Shown in pieces: positions 49,917-57,002 of a stretch of 64,000 bases of DNA (within the stretch, counting starts at the first letter, position 1; every line of letters starts with the position of its first letter). The position numbers and the translations under genes are program-made. The notes beneath the pieces were generated by a model. It saw nothing but the letters and a program-made list of their open reading frames with translations. It was not told the DNA's origin and did no database searches. Source of the stretch: Streptomyces sp. NBC_00273 (GTDB lineage Bacteria; Actinomycetota; Actinomycetes; Streptomycetales; Streptomycetaceae). The stretch is from the NCBI RefSeq assembly GCF_036178145.1, contig NZ_CP108067.1, positions 3,410,001-3,474,000 on the forward strand, read 5' to 3'.

Positions 49917-50723
49917 TTACTTCGGTTGTGCCTTCTTGCGGCGGTTGCCGACCAGCTGGCCGGTGAGGACCACCAGCACCGCGATGACGAACATCGCCGT
50001 ACCGATGACGTTGATCTGCACGGGCGTACCGCGCTGGGCCGATCCCCACACGAACATGGGGAAGGTGACGGTGTTGCCCGAGTTGAAGTTGGTGATGATG
50101 AAGTCGTCGAACGAGAGCGCGAAGGACAGCAGCGCGCCCGCCGCGATACCGGGTGCCGCGATCGGCAGGGTGACCCGTACGAAGGTCTGCACCGGGCCGG
50201 CGTAGAGGTCGCGGGCGGCCTCCTCCAGCCGCGGGTCCATGGACAGGACGCGCGCCTTGACGGCGGCGACGACGAAGCTGAGGCAGAACATGATGTGGGC
50301 GATCAGGATCGTCCAGAAGCCCAGCTGGATGCCCATGTTGAGGAAGAGCGCGAGCAGCGACGCCGCCATCACGATCTCGGGCATGGCCATGGGCAGGAAG
50401 ATCAGCGAGTTGACCGCCCCGCGCGCCCGGAAGCGGTAGCGCACGAGCGCGAAGGCGATCGCGGTGCCCAGCGCGGTCGCCACCAGGGTGGACCAGAGGG
50501 CGATCTGCAGCGAGAGGGACAAGGAGCCGCACATGTCGGCGACCCCGCAGGGGTCCTTCCACGCGTCGAGGGAGAACTCCTGCCAGGCGTAGTTGAACCG
50601 CCCGGTGGGGTTGTTGAAGGAGAAGACGGTGACGACGACGTTCGGCAGGATCATGTACGCGAGCGTGCCGAGGCCCGCGATGACGACCAGGTTGCGCCGG
50701 AGCCAGGTAAGGGGATTGCGCAT
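49917..50723 (-). CDS. potC: Polyamine ABC transporter permease (PotC-like)
   Basis: The 268-residue protein is a typical inner-membrane permease with six helices and the EAA loop (RLEEAARDLYAGPVQTFVRVTLPIAAPGI). It forms the channel with PotB. Its ATG overlaps the potB stop (ATGA), so the two are translationally coupled. Given the upstream binding protein and ATPase and the flanking oxidase and dehydrogenase, the transported substrate is probably putrescine or spermidine. Confidence 0.92.
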   Translation of the reverse strand: MRNPLTWLRRNLVVIAGLGTLAYMILPNVVVTVFSFNNPTGRFNYAWQEFSLDAWKDPCGVADMCGSLSLSLQIALWSTLVATALGTAIAFALVRYRFRARGAVNSLIFLPMAMPEIVMAASLLALFLNMGIQLGFWTILIAHIMFCLSFVVAAVKARVLSMDPRLEEAARDLYAGPVQTFVRVTLPIAAPGIAAGALLSFALSFDDFIITNFNSGNTVTFPMFVWGSAQRGTPVQINVIGTAMFVIAVLVVLTGQLVGNRRKKAQPK

Positions 50724-51652
50724 CAGACCAGGTCCTCCGTCCCCGCTCGGCGGATGTAGATGGTGACCATGATCAGCACGATGGCCATGAGAATGAAGGA
50801 CAGCGCGGCCGCCGTCGGGTAGTCGAGGATCCGCAGGTACTGCGACTGGATGACGTTGCCGATCATCCGGGTGTCCGTGGACCCGAGCAGTTCGGCGTTC
50901 ACGTAGTCACCGCTCGCCGGGATGAAGGTGAGCAGGGTCCCGGAGACCACGCCCGGCATCGAGAGCGGGAAGGTCACCTTCCGGAAGACCGTGGCGGGGC
51001 GGGCGTACAGGTCCCCGGCCGCCTCGTGGAGGCGGGTGTCGATGCGCTCCAGCGAGGAGTACAGCGGCAGGATCATGAAGGGGAGGAAGTTGTACGTCAG
51101 ACCGCAGACCACTGCGAGCGGCGTGGCCAGCACCCGGTCGCCCTCGGTCATGCCGAGCCAGCTGGTGACGTCGAGGAAGCCGATGTTGTTGAGGACGCCG
51201 ACCACCGGGCCGCCGTCGGCCAGGATCGTCTTCCAGGCCAGCGTGCGGATCAGGAAGCTGGTGAAGAACGGGGCGATCACCAGGACGAGCAGCAGGTTGC
51301 GCCAGCGGCCGGCCTTGAAGGCGATCAGGTAGGCCAGCGGGTACCCGAGCAGCAGGCACAGGGCGGTCGCGGTGCCCGCGTAGAGCAGGGAGCGAAGGAA
51401 CTGCGGGTAGTACTCGGTGAAGGCGTCCCAGTAGGTCCCGAAGTGCCAGGTGACCTGGAAGCCCTCTTCGAGGGAGCCGGTCTGCACCGAGGTGGAGGCC
51501 TGGTAGACCATCGGCAGTACGAAGAACACCAGCAGCCACAGGATGCCGGGGAGCAGCAGCCAGTACGGGACCAGCCGCTTGCGCAGGGACGCCTTGTGCA
51601 CCGGGGGTTCGGTGGAGGCGGGCGCCTGGGGCGGCGCCGCGGTGGTCGTCAT
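50723..51652 (-). CDS. potB: Polyamine ABC transporter permease (PotB-like)
   Basis: The 309-residue permease has a short cytoplasmic N-terminus, six membrane helices and the EAA motif LHEAAGDLYARPATVFRKVTFPLSMPGV. It pairs with PotC. The ATG at 51652 overlaps the potA stop by four bases; the following potC start overlaps its own stop. Such chained overlaps keep the subunits in stoichiometry. Confidence 0.92.
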   Translation of the reverse strand: MTTTAAPPQAPASTEPPVHKASLRKRLVPYWLLLPGILWLLVFFVLPMVYQASTSVQTGSLEEGFQVTWHFGTYWDAFTEYYPQFLRSLLYAGTATALCLLLGYPLAYLIAFKAGRWRNLLLVLVIAPFFTSFLIRTLAWKTILADGGPVVGVLNNIGFLDVTSWLGMTEGDRVLATPLAVVCGLTYNFLPFMILPLYSSLERIDTRLHEAAGDLYARPATVFRKVTFPLSMPGVVSGTLLTFIPASGDYVNAELLGSTDTRMIGNVIQSQYLRILDYPTAAALSFILMAIVLIMVTIYIRRAGTEDLV

Positions 51653-52797
51653 GCGCCCTCCTCCACCGTCTCGATGCCCGCGTCGATGTCCTGGGCCGCG
51701 TCGAGGCCGAAGGTGTGCTCCGGGTTCCAGTGCAGGACCACCTCGGCGCCCGGCACGAGGCGGCTGTCGCGCTCGATGTTCTGGACGTAGACCTCGAGCT
51801 CGGGGCAGACGGGGCTGTCGATGACGAACTGGGTGGAGACTCCGATGAAGGAGGAGGCGGCTATGCGGCCGGTGATCTTGTTCCGGCCCGTCGCGATGGC
51901 GTCCTCCTCCTCGACCGGGACCAGGGACACCTTCTCCGGGCGCACACCGACCAGCAGCTTTCCGCCGGCGCGGGGCGTGGTCGAACATCGGGCGGCGGGC
52001 AGCCTGAGGGTGGTGCCGGAGGCAGAGACGACAACGTCGGAGCCGGCGGATTCCACCGACGCCTCGATGAGGTTCGAGGTGCCGAGGAAGTTGGCCACGA
52101 AGGTGGTGCCCGGGTTCTCGTACAGCTCGGCGGGGGCGCCCAGCTGCTCGACGCGGCCGCCGTTCATCACGGCGACGGTGTCGGCCATGGTCATGGCCTC
52201 CTCCTGGTCGTGCGTGACGTGCACGAAGGTGATGCCGACCTCGGTCTGGATCCGCTTGAGCTCCAGCTGCATCTGGCGGCGCAGCTTGAGGTCGAGGGCG
52301 CCGAGCGGCTCGTCGAGGAGGAGCACCTGGGGGTGGTTGATCAGGGCACGGGCGACGGCGACGCGCTGCTGCTGACCACCGGAGAGCTGGTGCGGCTTGC
52401 GCTGGGCGAACTGGCCGAGCTGGACCAGCTCCAGCATGTCGTCGACCTGCTTCTTGACCGACTTGATGCCGCGGCGGCGCAGCCCGAAGGCGACGTTCTC
52501 GAAGATGCTCAGGTGCGGGAAGAGCGCGTAGCTCTGGAAGACCGTGTTGACCGGGCGCTTGTACGGCTGCAGGTCGGTGACCTCCCGGTCGCCGAGGTGC
52601 ACCGTGCCGGTGGAGGGTTCCTCCAGGCCGGCGATCATGCGCAGCGTGGTGGTCTTCCCGCAGCCCGAGGCGCCGAGCAGGGCGAAGAAGGAGCCCTGGG
52701 GGATGGTCAGGTCCAGCGGGTGCACGGCGGTGAAGGTGCCGTAGTGCTTGCTGATCCCGGAGAGGCGGACATCGCCGCCCGCGGTCTTGTCAGTCAT
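51649..52797 (-). CDS. potA: Polyamine ABC transporter ATPase (PotA-like)
   Basis: The 382-residue ATPase powers the importer. Walker A is GASGCGKTT, the signature LSGGQQQR, Walker B VLLLDEPLGALD and the switch His follows in VTHDQEEAM. A C-terminal TOBE domain (about 290-370) is typical of Pot and Mal importers and may bind regulators. It starts with ATG at 52797, about 130 bp after the binding protein gene, and overlaps potB. Confidence 0.95.
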   Translation of the reverse strand: MTDKTAGGDVRLSGISKHYGTFTAVHPLDLTIPQGSFFALLGASGCGKTTTLRMIAGLEEPSTGTVHLGDREVTDLQPYKRPVNTVFQSYALFPHLSIFENVAFGLRRRGIKSVKKQVDDMLELVQLGQFAQRKPHQLSGGQQQRVAVARALINHPQVLLLDEPLGALDLKLRRQMQLELKRIQTEVGITFVHVTHDQEEAMTMADTVAVMNGGRVEQLGAPAELYENPGTTFVANFLGTSNLIEASVESAGSDVVVSASGTTLRLPAARCSTTPRAGGKLLVGVRPEKVSLVPVEEEDAIATGRNKITGRIAASSFIGVSTQFVIDSPVCPELEVYVQNIERDSRLVPGAEVVLHWNPEHTFGLDAAQDIDAGIETVEEGA

Positions 52798-52925
52798 GAA
52801 TGGTCCCGGGGTTGGGTGGGGCAAGGGGTCGAAGGCTCGGCGGAACGGGCCGGTCCGCGCCGCCGCCGGAGGGGTCCGGCGGCGGCGCCGCGGTCCGGCG
52901 GGATCGGCTCGCCGCGGGGCGTGCG

Positions 52926-54176
52926 TCAGGCGCCGATGAGCTTGGCGAACTTCTCTTCGTACGCCGTCTCTTCCTCGCTGGTGAGGGAGCGGAAGGCGTG
53001 GGCCTTGGCGGCCATCGCCTTGTCCGGGACGATCAAGGGGTTGTCCGCGAGCGCGGGGTCGATCTTGGCCAGCTCGTCCTTGACGCCCTCGACCGGGCAG
53101 ACGTAGCTGATGTACGCGGCCAGCTGGGCGGCGATCTCGGGCTCGTAGTAGAAGTCGATGAGCTTCTCCGCGTTGGCCTTGTGCCGGGCCTTGGCGGGGA
53201 CCAGCAGGTTGTCGCTGGAGGTGATGTATCCGGGGGCCGGGATGGCGTACTTGATGTCCGGGTTTCCGGCCTGGAGCTGGATGACGTCGCCGGCCCAGGC
53301 GAGGCAGGCGGCGAGGTCGCCCTTGTCGAGGTCGGAGGTGTAGTCGTTGCCGGTGAAGCGGCGTATCTGGTTCTTGTCCACGCCCTTCTGGAGCCGGCCG
53401 ATGGCCTCGTCGAAGTCGGCGGTGGTGAAGGTCGCCGGGTCCTTGCCCTGGTCGAGCAGGGTCATGCCGACGCTGTCGCGCATCTCGGTGAGGAAGCCGA
53501 CGCGGCCCTTGAGGGAGGGGTCGTCGAGCAGCTGGGTGACGGAGTCGACCTTCTTGCCGCCGGTCGCCTTCTCGTTGTAGGCGATGACGGTGTCGATGCC
53601 GGTCCAGGGATAGCTGTAGGACCGTCCCGGGTCCCAGTCGGGGGTGCGGAACTGCGGGATCAGGTTGGCGTAGGCGTGCGGGAGGTGCGCGGGGTCCAGC
53701 TTCTGCGCCCAGCCGAGGCGGATGATGCGGGCGGCGAGCCAGTCGGTGACGACGATCAGGTCGCGGCCGGTGTCCTGGCCGGCCGCGAGCTGGGGGCGGA
53801 TCTTGCCGAAGAACTCGACGTTGTCGTTGATGTCCTCGGTGTACTTGACCTTGATGCCGGTCCGCTTGGTGAACTCCTCCAGCGTGGGACGGCTCTTCTC
53901 GTCCTCGCTGGTGTCCATGTACTCGGTCCAGTTGGAGAAGTTGATCTCCTTCTCCTGGGCCGAGTGGTCGTCGGAGGCCGCTGCCGCGTCGCCCTCGCGT
54001 TTGGCGGGCGGAATCCCGCACGCGGTGAGGGCGGACAGCCCTCCGAGGGTGAGCGCTCCGACTCCGGAGGCGCGCAGCAGCGAGCGGCGGGTGAGGGCCC
54101 CGCGCCCGCTGGTGAGGCTGCGCCGCATCGCGGCGAGTTGCGCCGCCGAGAGGCGGTCGGGCTCGAACTGCTCCAT
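52926..54176 (-). CDS. potD: Polyamine-binding lipoprotein (PotD-like), Tat signal
   Basis: The 416-residue protein is the substrate-binding component. Its N-terminus carries a twin-arginine signal (TRRSLLRASGVGALTLGG) and a lipobox (LTAC), so it is exported folded and lipid-anchored. The mature part has the PotD fold features FSNWTEYMD and DWDPGRSYSYPWTG; the latter and a KDNQIR-like segment line the polyamine site. It starts with ATG at 54176. The gene is second in the operon, after the aminobutyraldehyde dehydrogenase gene. Confidence 0.93.
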   Translation of the reverse strand: MEQFEPDRLSAAQLAAMRRSLTSGRGALTRRSLLRASGVGALTLGGLSALTACGIPPAKREGDAAAASDDHSAQEKEINFSNWTEYMDTSEDEKSRPTLEEFTKRTGIKVKYTEDINDNVEFFGKIRPQLAAGQDTGRDLIVVTDWLAARIIRLGWAQKLDPAHLPHAYANLIPQFRTPDWDPGRSYSYPWTGIDTVIAYNEKATGGKKVDSVTQLLDDPSLKGRVGFLTEMRDSVGMTLLDQGKDPATFTTADFDEAIGRLQKGVDKNQIRRFTGNDYTSDLDKGDLAACLAWAGDVIQLQAGNPDIKYAIPAPGYITSSDNLLVPAKARHKANAEKLIDFYYEPEIAAQLAAYISYVCPVEGVKDELAKIDPALADNPLIVPDKAMAAKAHAFRSLTSEEETAYEEKFAKLIGA

Positions 54177-54245
54177 GCGCTGTGCCCTTTCGGGAGGTGT
54201 ACCGCTGGTCAGGCGGTGGGCCCACGCGGCGTCGGCCGCGGATGG

Positions 54246-55763
54246 TTACGGACGGTCCCCGAAGATCGTGCGGTGCCAGTCCTTCTCGGCTACCGCGGTG
54301 TTGTCGTACATCACGTGCTTGACCTGCGTGTACTCCTCGAAGGAGTAGGTCGACATGTCCTTTCCGAAGCCGCTGGCCTTGTAGCCCCCGTGGGGCATCT
54401 CGCTGATGATCGGAATGTGGTCGTTGACCCAGACGCAGCCCGCCTTGATCTCGCGGGTGGCCCGGTTCGCCCGGTAGAGGTCACGGCTCCAGGCGGAGGC
54501 CGCGAGTCCGTACGGGGTGTCGTTGGCCAGCGCGAGACCCTCGTCGTCGGTGTCGAAGGGCAGGACGACGAGGACCGGGCCGAAGATCTCGGACTGGACC
54601 ACCTCGCTGTCCTGGGCGGCGCCGGCGATGAGGGTGGGCCGGTAGTACGCGCCTTCGGCGAGGTCTCCGGCCGGGATCTCGCCGCCGGTGACGACGGTGG
54701 CGTAGGCGCGGGCGCGCTCGACGAAGGCGGCGACCCGGTCGCGCTGGGCGTGCGAGACCAGCGGGCCCAGGTCGGTGGTGGGCGCGAAGGGGTCGCCGAG
54801 GCGGACGCTCTCCATCAGCTCGGCCACCCGGGCGACGAAGGCGTCGTGCAGGGGGCGCTGGACGTAGGCACGGGTGGCGGCCGTGCAGTCCTGGCCGGTG
54901 TTGATGAGGGAGGCGGCGACGGCGCCGTGCGCGGCGGCCTCCAGGTCGGCGTCGTCGAAGACGAGGAAGGGGGCCTTGCCGCCGAGCTCCAGGTGGAGCC
55001 GCTTGACGGTGGCGGTGGCGATCTCGGCGACCCGCTTGCCGACGGCGGTGGAGCCGGTGAAGGAGGTCATCACCACGTCGGGGTGGCCCACCAGGTGCTC
55101 TCCGGCCTCGCGGCCGGCACCGGTGACGATGTTGATCACGCCGTCGGGCAGGCCCGCGTCCTTGGCCGCCTGCGCGAACATCAGGGAGGTCAGCGGGGTG
55201 AGCTCGGCGGGCTTGAGGACGATGGTGTTGCCCGCGGCGATCGCCGGAAGGATCTTCCAGGCAGCCATCTGGAGGGGATAGTTCCAGGGCGCGATCGAGC
55301 CGACGACCCCGATGGCCTCACGGCGTACGTACGAGGTGTGGTCGCCCGAGTACTCGGCGGCCGCCTGCCCCTGGAGGTGGCGGGCGGCGCCCGCGAAGAA
55401 GGCGGTGTTGTCGATGGTCCCCGGTACGTCGAACTCCGTGGACAGCTTGATCGGCTTGCCGCACTGGAGGGACTCGGCGTACGCGAAGTCCTCCGCCTGC
55501 TCGGCCAGTACGGCCGCCAGCCGGTGCAGGGCGTCCGAACGCTCGCCGGGGGTGGCGCCGGACCAGCCCGGGAAGGCCCTCTTGGCGGCGGCGACGGCCT
55601 CGTCGACGTCCGCGGTGCTCGCGAGCTCGTAGGTCAGGACCTCGTCGCCGGTCGCCGGATCGACCACGGTGTGTGACTGTCCGGAGGTGCCGGACCTCAG
55701 TCGCCCGTCGATGTACTGCGCGCCGTCCGCGAAGCGGTCTTTGACCTGGAAGCGGTTGCCCAT
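54246..55763 (-). CDS. Gamma-aminobutyraldehyde dehydrogenase
   Basis: The 505-residue enzyme oxidises 4-aminobutyraldehyde (from putrescine) to GABA using NAD. The catalytic Cys lies in NTGQDCTAATRA and the base Glu in LELGGKAPFLVFDD; the cofactor segment is FTGSTAVGKRV. It is the first gene of the operon that continues with the polyamine importer and the amine oxidase. GABA then feeds gabT about 10 kb away. The start ATG at 55763 follows a possible operator (55792-55809). Confidence 0.92.
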   Translation of the reverse strand: MGNRFQVKDRFADGAQYIDGRLRSGTSGQSHTVVDPATGDEVLTYELASTADVDEAVAAAKRAFPGWSGATPGERSDALHRLAAVLAEQAEDFAYAESLQCGKPIKLSTEFDVPGTIDNTAFFAGAARHLQGQAAAEYSGDHTSYVRREAIGVVGSIAPWNYPLQMAAWKILPAIAAGNTIVLKPAELTPLTSLMFAQAAKDAGLPDGVINIVTGAGREAGEHLVGHPDVVMTSFTGSTAVGKRVAEIATATVKRLHLELGGKAPFLVFDDADLEAAAHGAVAASLINTGQDCTAATRAYVQRPLHDAFVARVAELMESVRLGDPFAPTTDLGPLVSHAQRDRVAAFVERARAYATVVTGGEIPAGDLAEGAYYRPTLIAGAAQDSEVVQSEIFGPVLVVLPFDTDDEGLALANDTPYGLAASAWSRDLYRANRATREIKAGCVWVNDHIPIISEMPHGGYKASGFGKDMSTYSFEEYTQVKHVMYDNTAVAEKDWHRTIFGDRP

Positions 55764-55791
55764 AACGCTCTCACGCTCTCCGTAGCTACAG

Positions 55792-55809
55792 TTCGAGCTA
55801 CAGCTCGAA
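55792..55809. promoter_or_regulatory. Palindrome upstream of the polyamine operon
   Basis: TTCGAGC and GCTCGAA form a perfect 7-bp inverted repeat around TACA, 29-46 bp upstream of the aminobutyraldehyde dehydrogenase start. On the minus strand the half-site CTGTAGCT occurs twice nearby. It is a candidate operator; a second inverted repeat (GATTCCGT/ACGGAATC, 55851-55886) lies further into the divergent gap. Confidence 0.5.
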
Positions 55810-55957
55810 TTGAGTGCCGATCCTGGCAGAGGTGATGCCCTCGGCCAAGTGATTCCGTTGTTGCCTTTTGATTACGCGACGGAATCGGTCGACCATGTGT
55901 CGAGGCACACCGAAAATCCCGTACGAAGTGTCAGTGGCGACTGTCAGACTCGCGTGC

Positions 55958-56512
55958 ATGGAGATGATGGACGAACTGATCAAGCAGGTCAGCCGCGGTG
56001 AACGGGTGAAGTACCTGCCGTTCTGGGGGCACCGGCCACAGCCGGACGGCAGGCTCGGTCCGAGCTGCCTGAGCCAGTGGTGGCCCGCTTCCTTCACTGT
56101 CGGTGACGTCCGTTATGCGACTGCGGAGCACTGGATGATGGCCGGCAAGGCCCGGCTGTTCGGAGACCCCGGGGCGGAGCGCGCCGCGGTGGAGGCCAAG
56201 AGCCCGGCCGAGGCGAAGAAGATCGGTCGGCTCGTGCGCGGCTTCGACAACGCGATATGGGAGCGGGAGCGGTTCGCCCTGGTCGTGGAGGGCAGCGTGC
56301 ACAAGTTCGACTCCGACCCGGCGCTGCGCGGGTACCTGCTGGGCACCGGGAACCGGGTGCTGGTGGAGGCGAGCCCGATGGACCGGATCTGGGGCATCGG
56401 GCTGGCGGCCGACGACGAGCGAGCCCTGGACCCGGCGCGCTGGCGCGGACTGAACCTGCTGGGCTTCGCCCTCATGGAGGCCCGCGACCGGCTGCGCGAA
56501 GCGGGCGGGTGA
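55958..56512 (+). CDS. NADAR-family (YbiA-like) protein
   Basis: The 184-residue protein has the NADAR pattern: CLSQWWPASFTVGD near residues 38-50, the YATAEHWMMAGKARLFGD helix, KSPAEAKKIGR, and the C-terminal EASPMDRIWGIGLAADD. NADAR proteins act on N-glycosidic bonds: YbiA cleaves riboflavin-pathway intermediates, and others remove ADP-ribose from guanine. The ATG at 55958 gives the family N-terminus. It is the first plus-strand gene before the Y-RNA-like cassette and the Ro60 gene, but a hairpin and a possible promoter lie between. Confidence 0.9.
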   Translation: MEMMDELIKQVSRGERVKYLPFWGHRPQPDGRLGPSCLSQWWPASFTVGDVRYATAEHWMMAGKARLFGDPGAERAAVEAKSPAEAKKIGRLVRGFDNAIWERERFALVVEGSVHKFDSDPALRGYLLGTGNRVLVEASPMDRIWGIGLAADDERALDPARWRGLNLLGFALMEARDRLREAGG

Positions 56513-56543
56513 CGCGCAGCGGCGCGGGTCCCGGGTAAATGCG

Positions 56544-56573
56544 TGGCGGCGGCCCGGACGGGCCGCCTAACGT
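56544..56573 (+). promoter_or_regulatory. Possible promoter of the first Y-RNA-like unit
   Basis: TGGCGG (56544-56549) and TAACGT (56568-56573) are spaced by 18 bp, which would place the transcript start near 56580, exactly at the left end of the first RNA. The elements are weak and overlap a hairpin. Confidence 0.35.
56548..56567 (+). terminator. Hairpin after the NADAR gene
   Basis: GGCGGCCC and GGGCCGCC form a perfect 8-bp stem with a 4-nt loop, 35 bp after the NADAR stop. It overlaps the possible promoter of the Y-RNA-like cassette. Confidence 0.5.
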
Positions 56574-56580
56574 GATCAGC

Positions 56581-56702
56581 GTCCAGGTGTGAAGGCGAGA
56601 CCTACTTCGGCTGCCGCGGGTTCGAGTCCCGTCGCCGGCTTCGGGCCGGTGTAGCTCAGTTGGTAGAGCACCTCATGGTTTCGTCGACTTCGATCTCTGG
56701 AC
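56581..56702 (+). ncRNA. Y-RNA-like unit 1 with circularly permuted tRNA mimic
   Basis: Ends GTCCAG (56581-56586) and CTGGAC (56697-56702) pair. Next come the conserved GTGTGAAGG/GACTTCGATCT internal region and a 9-bp helix (56594-56602 with 56677-56685). The inner part is a permuted tRNA: a 5-bp T-stem with loop TTCGAGT (56616-56632), a 7-bp acceptor-like stem (56633-56639 with 56645-56651) closed by a TTCGG loop, then T-A, and a D-arm GCTC/GAGC with loop AGTTGGTA (56654-56669). The T half precedes the D half, and the anticodon arm is replaced by the Y stem. It lies 300 bp upstream of the Ro60 orthologue, like YrlA-type RNAs. Confidence 0.85.
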
Positions 56703-56716
56703 ACCTACGTCACGCA

Positions 56717-56789
56717 CCTCCCGGTGCGCAGGCTGCGGCTCCTTCTTTTGCAAAGAAACCCAGGCCGCCGCCACCTTGATCTCGGGAGG
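56717..56789 (+). ncRNA. Y-RNA-like unit 2, without tRNA mimic
   Basis: CCTCCCG (56717-56723) pairs with CGGGAGG (56783-56789). The 5' strand then repeats the conserved motif CCCGGTGCGCAGGC (56720-56733), identical to 56805-56818 in unit 3. GGCTGCGGC pairs with GCCGCCGCC with one mismatch, and TTCTTT/AAAGAA closes a short TGC loop (near 56744-56758). The 3' strand has CACCTTGATCTCGGG (56772-56786), matching units 1 and 3. So it keeps the Ro-binding-like stem but has a simple hairpin where the others carry the tRNA mimic. Flanking CACGC/GCGTG may extend the stem but competes with unit 3. Confidence 0.65.
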
Positions 56790-56792
56790 CCG

Positions 56793-56963
56793 GCGTGGGG
56801 GATGCCCGGTGCGCAGGCGACGGTTACTTCTGGGGACCCGGAGGTCGTGGGTTCGAATCCCACCCGGCTCGTCACCCGCAAGGGAACGGGCCGGTGGAGC
56901 AGCCAGGCAGCTCGTCGGGCATAAAGTCCGCCGCCGACTCCCGATCTCGGGCATCCCTCACGC
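56793..56963 (+). ncRNA. Y-RNA-like unit 3 with nearly complete permuted tRNA mimic
   Basis: A 16-bp terminal helix (56793-56808 with 56948-56963, one G-U pair) closes the unit. Inside, GGCGACGG pairs with CCGCCGCC (one mismatch), then ACTT with AAGT. The core is a permuted tRNA: anticodon-stem strands CCCGG (56837-56841) and TCGGG (56915-56919), variable loop AGGTC, a 5-bp T-stem with loop TTCGAAT (56847-56863), a 9-bp acceptor-like stem (56864-56872 with 56886-56894) topped by CCC-GCAA-GGG, and a D-arm GAGC/GCTC with loop AGCCAGGCA. D-arm and variable loop resemble initiator tRNA. No free CCA end exists. Confidence 0.85.
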
Positions 56964-57002
56964 AACGCCTCCCCCGCTTCCATCGAATTCGGGGGGATTC
57001 TC

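Noticed and set aside
56616..56669. A tRNA gene split by an intron, or two broken tRNA genes
   Set aside because: The 3' half comes before the 5' half, the acceptor stem is closed by a short loop, and no anticodon loop exists. The arrangement repeats at 56847-56913 and lies upstream of a Ro60 gene, so a permuted mimic explains it better.
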